Positions 47,287-59,492 of a DNA stretch of 64,000 bases are shown in pieces. The position numbers and the translations under genes were made by a program. Positions within the stretch are counted from its first letter, which is position 1; every line of letters starts with the position of its first letter. The notes below the pieces were generated by a model that did not search any database, was not told where the DNA came from, and was given only the letters and a program-made list of their open reading frames with translations. Origin of the DNA: Ursus arctos (taxonomy: Eukaryota > Chordata > Mammalia > Carnivora > Ursidae); contig NW_026622986.1 in the NCBI RefSeq assembly GCF_023065955.2, forward strand, positions 18,129,848 through 18,193,847, written 5' to 3'.

Positions 47287-48366
47287 TCAAGATATTGTAG
47301 GATATTTCTGTGGCCATCATTTCACAATGTTTAGACTACTGGAATCCACCAGCCTGGAAGGATCCCCAGGACAGATTTCTCCCCGTTGTCCATATTACTT
47401 CTGTATATTCATGGAATTCCATACGCTTTTTGCATTTGATACATGGTATCCAGTTGGCATAGTATCTACTTCTTTGTAATCCAGTTGCTGTTAAGAATGA
47501 TTGACTTTGAAGGAAAAAAGAAAACTGCATCCGAGTCCCATTCTTCAGCGTCCATACAATGAATGACGGAGCATTTAGAAGCAGCACCGAGTGTGCTGTG
47601 GGCATGGTGTGGAAATGTTGGCCTTTCACCTGTGATAAGAATACAAAATTGAATCATTGCGCAGCGTGGCTTCTGTCTGCTTCAGAAATGTAGAATTGTG
47701 GTTGATGATGAACTTGCAAGAGTGTACTAACTTTGAGAGCATACAGTTTCAACGGAAACACTTCATGTTTTGAAGATGAAGGGGCTTATAGAATGATACA
47801 ATGTTATTAACATAATTTGGCTTTTGTTATGCAAATTAACACCAGCTATTAAAATCTATTTTAGTAGAACTGCTTTAATTCATGTTTTCTTTCCTCTACA
47901 CTGTGAATCTTTAAGCCTTGGTGGACTAGAGCAACATCGTGCTGCCCAAAGGACTAACCTATGCAAACTAGTTCACATTTTAGTGATGTCACAGTAATTG
48001 TGTGATAAGACATTACTTCCCCCCTGCCTAATGTACAGCGGCATCGAAATCAACATTAAGCCTAGCATCATGTATGTATAGTATAGTCACTCACAAACCC
48101 TTCAAGGCTACTATAATCATTAGTATTATTATTTGTTTAAAAGCAAATCGCCGAGTTATCTATTAGATCTACTTGAACGATGTCAGAACAAGAATGGCAG
48201 ACGGACGTGTCGGCCGTGGCTTCAACGTGGTCACTGCAAGTGTTCTCCTGTGATCGAACTGTGTTCGGATGCACTCTTTTCAGGGTTTTATTATTCTGTG
48301 TCTTTCTGTATTTGTAAAACATTATAACGCTCTAATTTTCCTATCTCTACACATTCGGTTTGCTTA

Positions 48367-48372
48367 AATAAA
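48367..48372 (+). terminator. NEBL: Probable distal polyadenylation signal of NEBL
   Basis: AATAAA is followed about 20 bases later by CA-containing 'ataacaaaacgg' and then a GT-rich stretch, 'tatgtcttggttcttgtctt' at 48396 on. That is the classic arrangement of signal, cleavage region and downstream element. Its distance from the stop fits the long human 3' UTR from memory. Confidence 0.6.
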
Positions 48373-49000
48373 TGCAGGATATAACAAAACGGCTCTATGT
48401 CTTGGTTCTTGTCTTGGTCTCTTGGAGCTCGGGTCATTGATGGGGCCCCGGGGATGAGGTTTATCGGGACGACTCACATTAAAGCACACTGGAGGCCTCT
48501 GCTGGCTTCGGCGCACTTCCATTAGTGAGTGATTCAAAGTGCATCTTCCTCCCCCAAATAAACTTAGTTGTAAATAATAACAATATTAAGCTTTTTCAAG
48601 CTCCGTATCTTTCAGATTGTGTATCGGAGTACTACAATAATACAGCATTGTAGTTCACGTCTTTCTCAATTAAATTCCTCCTAGGTTCCCAACAGAATTT
48701 TAATTTTCTTGTAGTAGTAAAATGAAAGAAACAGCTTGAAGCAAAGAATAGAAAATGCACAAATTGAGTACATGAAATGGAAAGATGCTCTGATTTCTCA
48801 GCTAAAAACGGCTCATTTATCATAGAACATAATTGCTTTTTCCCCTAATTTTCCCATAGTTGGAAAAAGTAAGTTAGTCCCTATTTTTACCGTACTATAA
48901 ATCTATTGAGACTAGGATCTTAACCTTACTGTATTTTCTGTAGATTTTCCTCTTTGATGGTGCATAAACCCTCCCAATTGTAAACTGATGAACAGTATGG

Positions 49001-49233
49001 ATGACACACTTATTTTTTTTTAATTTTTAAAGATTTTATTTATTTATTTGGTAGAGAGAGAGTGTGCACACATGAGAGAGAGAGAACACAAGTGGGGGGA
49101 GGGAGACGTAGACTCGCCGCTGAGCAGGGAGCCCAATGTGGGGCTCAATCCCAGGACCCTGGAATCATGACCTGAGCCGAAGGCAGACACTTAGCCAACT
49201 GAACCACCCAGGTGCCCTAGATGACACATTTAG
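49001..49233 (-). mobile_element. Older-type CAN-SINE, antisense
   Basis: A body reading 'gagcagggagcccaatgtgg' and head complement 'ccacccaggtgcccta' (to about 49219) mark an older SINEC subtype. Flanks atgacacacttat (49001-49013) and atgacacatttag (49221-49233) form a slightly decayed duplication. Confidence 0.9.
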
Positions 49234-50179
49234 AACACTCGATCACAGAATAAACATGTCTTCCTGATCTTGAATTTTTCTGCTTTTCATATCTAAAAGT
49301 ATAAATTGAATATTTGTATGATATTCAGCATCAAATACACTGATGATATTTCAAATTACAAAACAGCTTGTTTATTTGAAGAATTTTCTTATCTTTTTCT
49401 CACTTCAAGATTTTTTTCCCCTCCATGATAATAAATTTCCTCCTTGGTACCTAAGCCACAGAGTAATGAATATCTTAGCAGGATTTTTTTTCCCTGAGCT
49501 AAAATAATTGGGATTTAGAATATATTAGGCTTATAATTTTATTAACTTCAACATTGTGACGTCAGTTTTATAAGTCATTGAGACCCACATGACCACCAGA
49601 AGCCTACCAAGATGCTCGAGGCTCGGTCCTGCTGCCACTGTGAGGCCACCTCTTATCTTGACGAGGAACCAATTAAATGAATGATGGAAAGATTTGCATG
49701 ACGTCCCCCCACCAATGAAACACTACATCGCAGAAGTAATTGAAATGCGAGTTACATTATTACAGTCCACAGGTTGTCTTAAGTAATTTTCCTTTGTTTT
49801 CTTTTATGATACGTTATCCTCCATATATACTATGGAAAATCCCTTCGGTTAGAAGTTGTTTCCCAGGACCCTATGGGGGGTATCCATAATGGATAATTGA
49901 ATGCGTTTAACTGCAACCAGGGTGTATGTAGAAAGAAGGAGGTTCAGAGGAATGTTCGCATTGATTTCTACATCTGGCAAAGAAGAGGGGAGGGGCTGGG
50001 GCCACCTTCCAGAGTGACACTGGCACTGGTATTCCAGGGATGAAGGAGGACTTGTTCTTGCAGAACTTTCAGAAATACCCAATGCAAGGTGGGTTTTCGC
50101 AGGATGATAGTTATCACGTTTGCCTAATAGAAATACCCACTTCTCCCAGGTTTGCTCAGTGAGAGCTCTTGTTGAAGGT

Positions 50180-50300
50180 GATTTATGTGTTTAACATCTA
50201 TTTACTTAGTGTTGATGGGATTCAAGGAACAGAACACAGAACTTTCCACGTAAAGCTCACATACTGGTAGGAGAGATTGGCACAAAGCAGCTAAGGATGT
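50180..50300 (-). repeat. L2-like fragment, antisense
   Basis: 'taacatctatttacttagtg' followed by 'aagctcacatactggtagga' resembles the L2 complement. Short and uncertain. Confidence 0.4.
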
Positions 50301-52433
50301 ACATTTATACACTTGCATATACTTGTGTCTGCTTAGGAATTAATTGCCCAATTGCAGCGTAGGAGACACCGCCAAAGGGAAGCCTTGTGCGCTCCGGGTT
50401 CTTACAGCCTTCTGCGCACCTGCCGGGAGGGGGCGGCAAGCTAGCGTTGGAAGCTGCACTGACCACACTCTCTTTCCGCCTCCGGGCGTTAGACACCCAG
50501 AAAGACTTCATCAACAGCGGCTAGCACTAGAAATACTACAGTCTTCATCTGCCAGATTTTAATTTAAGTAGCAATGGCAGGTTTTTGTAATTTTAATAAA
50601 GTTAAGTTTTTTGTGGACAAAATTCAGGGTCTGCACGTACATAAATTTGTGTGTATGGACTGCTCTCTTATTATTCTAATTAAGATTTTTTCCCAATCAA
50701 AAAAATTTTTTTTCAGCCCATTGCGAAGAGTTAATTATATACACAGAATTTTACAGATGTGGAATACTTCACTGCCTTTTTTGGATAATTGGTTATTACA
50801 TAGGCTTTCCTGTGTCCTTACATCCTCCCGACTATTTTTGGAAAGCATGCGCTTACTGGAGTTTATTTTGATACAGTCTGCCACAGACATTGATTACAAT
50901 GCTGTTTATTCTCTCCCGTTTTAGATTTCACAGATTTGGGAGTTGTCATTTCCATCTAATATGTGATAGGACTTAGATTTGCTCCATTAACCAGACAACA
51001 CAGGGAAAAATCATTGGCAATGCAAGAGAGTTGTTGGTAATGACTTACGATCAGCCCTTGCTCGGAGGTAAAGCATAGCCATGCGTATGGAATTGTAGCA
51101 AGAATGCCGAACATCTGCCTCTTTTACGGGTCTGACGGTGTGTCTGCACATTGATCTTGAGGACCTTTGCCCCATTTAAATGAACGATTGCTAATATTTT
51201 GGATGTATGTGGCTCCCTTAATCTATGCCTGATAAAATGCCTATTGTGGGAACACCCTTGGATATGCACAAATACCTCCTGGCTTCATTACATCTTTCAC
51301 ATTGTTGTGACTTTCGACAGTGCCACCAAGTGATTTCTGGACCTCTACATTTTTTTTTATTCTATGACTTTTTTTTTTGTTCCCCAAAAGAGGTGCTCTG
51401 ATGAGCCAAGTATGGTGTCACATTTGCTTTGCAATGACACCTGGTTTCTTTTGTTCACAAGTCATATTCCCACTGGTTTACATTAATTTAGTGGGGTTGG
51501 GAGAAGAGGTGCCTGAAAACCCAATGGGGCAAACTTGTTGTGTGTGACCCACCGGCCAACGGTTCTTCCGGGCTGTGTCCGAGCACCAGCTCCGGAGGTC
51601 CCAGCGACGTGGCTCCAGTCTGCCTGCTGCCGTCCTCCCGCTGGAAGAACCAGACCGGGGCACAGGGAAACCTTTCTCTTTTCTGTGCTTTATGTCCTAG
51701 AAAGTGGGGGAGAGGATGTCTCCAGTGAAGAATTTAATTTCAAAGCAGGCAAATAAAAAATGTTTATGGTACGAGCACAGTAATTATGCTGTGCCAGCCT
51801 CTTAGCATCATCGAAAAGTTTCATGTTTGAAGGACATCGAAATATGTGCAGAACTTGGAATGGGGATTCTGGTCTTGATGCAAGTCCCTCGATTATGACT
51901 GAGACCCTAACATGGTAGTTTCATGATATCTAACCCTTCAGGATTGGACAGACTCAGTTTTACTGTTTATGCCCAGATCAAGGATCTAGATTATGATCGA
52001 CTGGGGTGGGTGGAGCTCTCGTGTCCTAGTGACAAAGGTGAGCGTGTCAGGTGAGTGGGAACCTGTGGGGCCGTCAGGAGCATCGCGGGCAGAATGGGAA
52101 GGACGGAAATAGTTGAGGGACGAGGAGACCCGACTCTCCCAAAGGTCTCACTTGGATGAAAAACTCAACATTTTAGCCCCAAGTGGAGTTGGAGCTTTCA
52201 AAATTATTTCAGTGACAGGAAGTAGGCTCTCCCTGTGTTGGCCTTGCTGACCTTTTCATGCCCTTGCCCGTGACGTCCGCAAAATAATGCTGCACTCCGT
52301 TGTGTGGCTCACACTACTTTTTTGGAAAGAATGTGTCTGGAAAATGCTGAAAATTGACTTCAGGGGAGTACAAGTTGAGAAGCCTTCTTTGAATTTAAGA
52401 TTATGTGATGCCCCAGCCTTTCTATGTTGGGGT

Positions 52434-52454
52434 TGTGTGTGTGTGTGTGTGTGT
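52434..52454. repeat. (GT)n microsatellite
   Basis: About ten GT units followed by a TTTTG-rich run to 52484. Confidence 0.93.
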
Positions 52455-53807
52455 TTTGTTTTGTTTTATTTTTGTTTTTGTTTTAAGTTGGAGAAAGTTG
52501 TGTTCACCTGAGGGGAGCAAGAAGATTCCGCGCGCTGTTGAACTTGGGAGGTCTCCCATTCCTGAAGGGGACGCTTCTGACCAGAGTCCTGTTTGACCTT
52601 CTATGCACGTTCGCCTGAGTCTCATGGATTTTTTCAGGGGAGCAGAGACCTTTAGTCGGGACTCCCCGCCCCCCACCCGACCTTCAGGAAGACACGGCAT
52701 GACTGTCTCACTTTAAAGACCAGAAGACCAGGCCCTGAGAAAACTGGTGACTGTCAAATCCAAATGGCACATAGTTTGGCAGGTGGATAAAAACATGGCT
52801 CCTCTGTCTTCCATCCCTGGGCCCCGTCCCATCACACACTGCTTTTCTTGAGGTGCTCTCCAGCTATTGAAAACGGGGAGCAGGAGGACCCGCACATATC
52901 TGCAGTTGCCCTTCTTGTCCCTTTAAAGTCCCAGGAAGGCCTCTGGGGCCCAGCTGTGAGCAGCAAGGAGCGTGATCCCAGGCGGGGGCCGACTTTGATC
53001 ACCCGAACCACGGCCAGGACACTCGGAGTAGCGGAAGTGGTGATGGGGTCCAGACTCCCGTTTCACAGGCTGGGAGGTCAGTAGCTCATTTCCTTGAAGA
53101 CGCTGCAGCTGCAAAGTAAGATAAAAGGGGAACGAGGTCTTCAGAGGACTGATGCGAGCTCCTGTTCCACATCCCACCCTTCCTTCTCCCCAGAAGCAGG
53201 GCCGATGCAGCCGCCATCTGGTCCACACGCAAGCCTCCTGTAGTTGGGGTAGTTAGACTGTCTGAGGATTTCTGCCCAGTTGGTTTTTAAATGCCATTTC
53301 AACAAACATTTTTTTAAATACCTAACATGTGCCCCCCTTGAGACAGCTGTGGGGTTCGGACTTGCATCAGAAAGACGAATTGTGCATTGTGACAAATCAC
53401 CCCATTCCTAGTGGTACGAACTCTAGCTTTCTCCTTCCTTTTCTTTCCTTTCTATCCCGTCCCTTCTGTCTCCTGTTTCTAAAAGAATGTGCTGGTTCTC
53501 TAACGTAAAAAAGTAAAATCCATCCCCACTGGAAACCATTCAGAAGGGAACAGAGAAGAAAAAGTGACTTGCAAAGTCACTATCCAAAATTATTGGTGTT
53601 CCCATGTATCCTTGCAAAGTGTTTATTTATACATATGCATATATTTTAACGATAGTTGTCTTACAGACAATTTTATGTATTTTCCCCATTTACTATTGTA
53701 TAATGAAAATTTTTTATCATTAAATAAGTTTTTGAAACAATTCTATCATTTCGATAAGTTGTTATTTATTTAACCTTCTTACTGGACATCGAGGTTGTTT
53801 CCCTTTT

Positions 53808-54035
53808 AAAGTGATACACAGAGGGGCGCCTGGGTGGCACAGCGGTTAAGCGTCTGCCTGCGGCTCAGGGCGTGATCCCGGCGTTATGGGATCGAGCCCC
53901 ACATCAGGGTCCTCCGCTATGAGCCTGCTTTTTCCTCTCCCACTCCCCCTGCTTGTGTTCCCTCTCTCGCTGGCTGTCTCTGTCTCTGTCAAATAAATAA
54001 ATACAATCTTTTAAAAAAAATAAAGTGATGCAGAG
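53808..54035 (+). mobile_element. CAN-SINE (SINEC), sense
   Basis: Element at 53824-54021 with the young-type head. The flanks aaagtgatacacagag (53808-53823) and aaagtgatgcagag (54022-54035) are a duplication that differs by a 2-bp gap and one change. Confidence 0.93.
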
Positions 54036-54770
54036 AATATTTTCATGTTGTTATTTTCTTCGGTGAAAGTGCTCAATATGGAATAGCTGGGACAAAAGGA
54101 ACCTATAATTTTAAGGCTTTTAATAAATATTATTTATTTGTCACACAGCAAGATTTACCAATTTAGATACCTATCATCAGTAGATTGTTGTCTTTCATAT
54201 CTTTTCACTTCTGTGAGTTTGAGTGAGATCGCATGCTTTCTTCCCATGCTTATTGGCCATTTGCAGTTTATCCCCCCGGCCCCCAACTTGCTGATCTCTA
54301 TTTCATTGCCTGCGATATGCAGCATTTGGGTATGACTTTTTTTTTTTTTAAACTTTTGATGTTTCTGTCTAGAAAGTTTCTAGTAATTTATACTCCCAGC
54401 AACAGTGCATTTGTCTGTTTCAACAAGCCCTTTCTGACACGGGATGCCATTGTTTGTTTTAATTTTTTGAGTACCGCTTTTACTTACAGAAACTTATGTC
54501 TGGTGCATGTTAATGCCATCATTTTTACATATAGATGGTTGTGTGTTAAAACCTTGCTGACAATACACAGACCAGAGAGAGAGAGAGAAAGAAAGAGAGA
54601 GAAGGAGAGGGAATTTCGCAGGAGAGAAGGGAGAAGGGTGGAGTGGAGAAAGTGTCCCTAAGTATTTGAGATTGCTGTCAGAGGAAGTATATACAGAAAG
54701 GAAAATGCAGAGAATTTTCTGCATTTCATTCCACGTATGAAAGGGGATGGACCACTAAGGAGTGCAGAAT

Positions 54771-55130
54771 TGTATCAGTCTGCTAGGCGGCCACGGCAAA
54801 GTACCACAGACTGGTGGCTTAAACAATAGCAGTTCATTTTCTCAACGTTCTGGAGCCTAGAAGTCCAAGATCCTGATGGGAGCTGCATTGGTTTGTCCTG
54901 AGGCTTCTCTTCTCGGCGAACAGATGACCATCTCCCCTCTGTTCTGTGCGTGTCTGGGTCCCAATTTCCTCTTCTTATAAGGACACCAGTCTTACTGGAT
55001 TAGGGCCCATCTCATCACCTCATTTTAACCTAATGACTTCTTTCCCAGTTCCCAACACAGTCTCATTCTGGGGTGCTGGGAATTAGGACTACGACGTGTG
55101 GTTTTGGGGGGGACATAGTGCAGCCCAGCA
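54771..55130 (-). mobile_element. MLT1-type MaLR LTR, antisense
   Basis: 'taccacagactggtggctta', 'ctggagcctagaagtccaag', 'cttcttataaggacaccagt' and 'cacctcattttaacctaatg' follow the complement of the LTR. Solo LTR. Confidence 0.75.
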
Positions 55131-55239
55131 TGAATGCAGAACATTGCACGTGGGCAGCCGGACACAGTCAGGTGTACCTTGGAAGGGTTGGGCTTAGACA
55201 GCTTTAGTAAGGGAAGGCCTGTCTTGAGTGTCCACAGAA

Positions 55240-55345
55240 GGCATTTGAAAGAGGAAGAAACCAGGATCCACGAAGATGAGGTGCTTGGACAAAAGTCACA
55301 CAGCGAGTTCGTTGCAGAGTTGAGGACAGGAGCCTGAGACGTATG
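55240..55345 (-). repeat. MIR fragment, antisense
   Basis: 'gaggaagaaaccaggatcca', 'caaaagtcacacagcgagtt' and 'gttgaggacaggagcctgag' follow the MIR complement. Confidence 0.6.
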
Positions 55346-56462
55346 GTTTTAGCTCCTGCGGTTCTCCTGTTGGGCCTCCCTGCCTCAGGCAGCTGGGCTC
55401 CGCAGCGAGGTTGGACCCTGGCTCTCTTCTGACTTCAACCCTTGGCAGTGATCTTGAGCCAAGCAATCTACAGCTACACACCCCAAATCACCGCTGTTAA
55501 ACACACGCTACAGAGGGCTGATTTTCCAGAAAACCCACCTGCAGACATCTCTCTTCTCTCTATCAGGTTGGCGTCTATGTGGCAGGATGAATTTCATTTT
55601 ACACGGTCTGCTGTACCGGAGGAGTCCAGTTAATATACGAACACAGCATGGAAGTGCAGTCTCCCTGTCCTACATCCCCCCCCCCCCCCGCCCGCACCTT
55701 CACGGCCTCCCCAGCCTCCCCTCCCTGCAAACCTGGCGATGGTCACAGATGTTGTACCGCAGCTCACGTTTTCTTCACCCCATCTTCTTCTTCTCTCTTT
55801 GTTGTAAGTTCTTCTAGAAGCTCCATATACCGGGAGGTGGGGGACTGAGATTGCACAACGGGGTTGTCCCTTTGCATCATTCATGACCGGGTCCTCTCTC
55901 TACATGAGTATTGGGCATAGCCACCAAATCAGTGTTGACCAGCACAGAAGTACAACTCCTAATTTCCCCAAAACATTGCGTCTTGCTTTCAATTTTTTAT
56001 CCACCCTTTTCTGATACAGGAAACTTTTATGCAGAGCTAGAACTGGGTAGCACTTAATAAGAAAACAACAACTTAGTAAAGACACAGAGCAACCATCTGT
56101 GTCGACACTGATGATAAACTGGGCTTCCTCGTCTAAGGTCCCTCTCCATTAATCAGATTGTTTCCAGGATGCTGAACAGCTGGCTCACCGTGAACTTGTG
56201 GAAATGGTTTACTCTGGTGGAGGGATGCCAAAGGAAAGAGCAATTGTCTTGGTGGGCAGAGTTACAGTCTGAAGAATGGGCCCACCTTTGGCGTCTTTGG
56301 AAGGCATCACCCAATTCCTGTGCCGGTGTTTCTTTGTTCAGTGGAGCTAAGTCTTCCCTTTAAGCATGTTCTCATGGTAGGTGCTTAATAAATGGCAACA
56401 GAGACCCCAGATGGCCCTCTGTGAGAGATACCCTTATCCATTGCTATAAAAGAGAACTCCCT

Positions 56463-56704
56463 TCCATTTCATCTTCTTTTTTTTTTTAAAGATTTTATTT
56501 ATTTATTTGATAGAGAGAGAGAGAGAGAGAGAGAAAACACAAGTAGGGGGAGCAACAGGCAGAGGGAGAGGGAGAAGCAGGCTCCCCGTGGAGCAGGGAG
56601 TCTGACATGGGGCTCGATCCCAGGACCCTGAGATCATGACCTGAGCTGAAGGCAGACACTTCGCTGACTGAGCCACCCAATTGCCCCTCCATTTCATCTT
56701 CTTT
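56463..56704 (-). mobile_element. Older-type CAN-SINE with 17-bp target-site duplication
   Basis: Antisense element at 56481-56687 carrying a (GA)n run at 56513-56534. Flanks tccatttcatcttcttt at 56463-56479 and 56688-56704 are identical although the body is of the older 'ctccccgtggagcagggag' type. Confidence 0.94.
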
Positions 56705-58779
56705 GGGGCCACTGAGTAGCTGGTAGCAAAGAATTAGTGAAAACCATGCACCCAGTAAGAACAGTTTGAGTATTAATTGAGCACTAACTGAGTATAAGGA
56801 AATGATACAAAAGCCTGTTAAGACTTCTGGGCATGGGGGCTAAGAGAGGACCTGGACAGAATAAGTTACGTTACTTTTTAAAATTTAGATATTTATGCCA
56901 ATAAGTTTTAATTAAACTGATAGATCTGGTATATTTTTACATATTGTGCTTTGTAAATTACCATTTCCGATATTAATATCAGAAGTAGAAGGGTAGCGGT
57001 ACATAGTGACCTTTAAAAATGCGTGGCTGATTGAATCACTGGTAGTTTAACATTAATCGATTTAATTATATGAAAGTGACACAAGAGGGCAGCTGTGCAC
57101 TGTTTCTGAATACCTTTTGCTATAATATATTAGGCTAAAATTGAATATATGAATAATCAGTGTGATAGGAAATTGTTTTTCATAAACTTATTATACAGAA
57201 GTATAAAATTATTTTATTTAGAAACAAGTCAATTTTTTATACCACTTAAATCCTTACAGGCAAATAAAAGTTGACAAGTAATAATTTAATTAACATCCTA
57301 CTGATGAGCCGTAGCTCCTACGTTTATGCAGAACTTTCTGGTGATGTCTTAAGAATCATTTATTGATCTGAGGGTGAAGGGGGAGAATGGGTGGAGGTGC
57401 TCATTAATCAGGGATATTCTGGTCCCCACGAAAGCCTATATGTTGGAATGAAACCTGTGTCCTGTGCATCGAGCTTAGCAATAGTGCGGAGCTGGAAAGA
57501 AATGTCTCAGCTCCTACATTTTCACACAGATCCTGGAATAAGGTTTACTTCTGGCACTTCTGGTTGTCACCCTTTGGACCCACAGCAGGTAAATATTCTG
57601 CATGATATCTACGATCTCCTGCCAGAGCAGTGGTGGGGCTTCTTGGAGTGGATTCCAACCTGGGGGGCAAACAGATCCTTGGCAGTAGGACAAGGTACCC
57701 TGAACCAAGGGATCCCGAAGATACCTAATGTTCCAGGCCTGAATTACATCCAGTTTAAGGGACTTGTGCAGTTGCATGGGGACAGAGAGAGCTGTGTCTC
57801 AGCCCAGATGAGGAATGGAGCTGAAATGGATCTCCCGGGGTCCAGCAAAGATGACCTTATGTTTGGGAGGGTGCATCTGCTTTGTGAAAATGGGTAGCTA
57901 CAAAACTTACGGAGCCATCCCCAAAGTGAATGTAGATATATCATTATTATTTAAATCATTTCAATAAACATGAATTGTCGACATATGGCAAGATCCAGTT
58001 CATGGTGGGTGCAAAGATATAGGGTCTTCTGACAAGAATCAAATCAATCAGGGAGGAGATGGGGGGCTAGGGGTTAAGCACCTCATGGAATGCAGGACGT
58101 CCTCAGAGAGCAAGTGCTTTGGCTGCGGGCTCCGTAGTTTGTGCTGCCGTGCCTGCTGATCTGATGACTGCATGATGGTACCAGTGGAGCTGGGGAGAAG
58201 GAACTTGAGACACTGGCGCACAGGGTGTGTGGCTTCACGCTGAGAAAACACAGTGGAACCAACGCTGGCAGCAAGAGCAGGGCAGACCGGAAGGTGGACT
58301 GGCATTAAGACTCAAGAGCTGGCTGTAGGCTATTCATCCAGAGACAACAGGGCAGGGGAGCACGTCCTAAAGTCTCAATGCCAATTCCAATTCAAGCATT
58401 AGGGACAAGATCTAAGTCCAGAAGTTCAAGCTGGATATCCGTATTGGGCATGGGGCATGGAGGTTTTCAATGAGAGGAAACCGACAGGTGACATGGCTCT
58501 GAAATTGAGAAACCAGGAAGAGTGTCCGGATCAGAGAGTAAACCACAGCACCATGAATCTAGATGTCGTCATTGATCACAAGTCAGGAAGCGCTTTGCTT
58601 TCAGTGCTGGTTTAAAACAATATTCCTGGCAAGGACAAGAACATCCCCACAGCTGCTGTTTCCCTTGAGTTACAAAATTCTCACAGCATAGAACCATCTA
58701 TACGTAAAGGAAATGCAGCTCAAAATGAACAGACGTGGAGAGTAAGCCTTAATTGATGCCATGAGTTCATGTCTTCACG

Positions 58780-59255
58780 TACGGCCAACTCTCGTCCCAG
58801 GGTGCTGGAGGAATTCAAATATATAATCAGGGAGTCCCCTCTGGTAATCTTTAAAAAATCATGTACAACAAAAAAGGAGCCAGAAAATTGATGACAAGTA
58901 GATGTCACAAGTTTTGAAAAGGGGTGGACCCCAGAAACCACAGACTAATAACTTTGGTCAACGTTTGGTCAAATTATAGAACGCATTTTAAGCAGCTGTC
59001 TTATGAGCACTTTGAAAGGAATGTGTTGACAGCTAGCAGACATGGAGTCACCAGGGACAAATCATGCCAAACTAACCTCATCTCCTTTTGTGAAAGCATT
59101 TTACTGAGCTGTAAGATCAGGGAGTGATCTTAGGGTTCCTTGGATTTAGGACAAGTTTTGGCAAAATCCATTAAGATATCACTAGAGATAATATGGCAAA
59201 ATGAAGCTACTATGAAAGTACTTTAGATGGCTGGGACCTGTTTGAAAACTGTGCT
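58780..59255 (+). mobile_element. Decayed CR1/L3 LINE reverse-transcriptase fragment
   Basis: Conceptual translation of 58924-59127 includes NHRLITLVNVWS, ASRHGVTRDKSCQTNLISF and CESILLS, which line up with the CR1/L3 reverse-transcriptase block around 'NYRPVSL...', 'SQHGF.KGKSC.TNL..F'. Further on 'cttggatttaggacaagttt' matches the position of the 'LDFSKAFD' motif in another frame. Stops and frameshifts throughout. A CAN-SINE sits directly to the right. Confidence 0.7.
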
Positions 59256-59258
59256 TAG

Positions 59259-59438
59259 AATGGAAGAACAAGGGGCGCCTGGGTGGCTCAGCCGTTAAGC
59301 GTCTGCCTTCGGCTCAGGGCGTGATCCTGGTGTTCTGGGATCGAGCCCCACATCAGGCTCCTCTGCTGGGAGCCTGCTTCTTCCTCTCCCACTCCCCCTG
59401 CTTGTGTTCCCTCTCTAGCTGGCTGTCTCTCTCTGCCA

Positions 59439-59470
<32 letters not shown>

Positions 59471-59492
59471 TTTAAAAAAAATGGAAGAACAA
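59259..59492 (+). mobile_element. CAN-SINE with expanded (TCAA)n tail
   Basis: Element at 59272-59479 with flanks aatggaagaacaa (59259-59271 and 59480-59492). Between body and A-tail it has about eight TCAA units (59439-59470) where other copies have a few TAAA units. Confidence 0.94.

Larger units (their letters stand above)
43187..48390 (+). other. NEBL: NEBL 3' UTR (long form, inferred)
   Basis: From the stop at 43186 to just past AATAAA at 48367. The length of about 5.2 kb is close to the long 3' UTR that I recall for human NEBL. No recognisable interspersed repeat was seen in it, unusual for a stretch this long here. It contains an internal A-run (47267-47286) and, on the minus strand, the coding-like block at 44387-44748. 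The end is inferred from the signal and not from transcript data. Confidence 0.6.
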
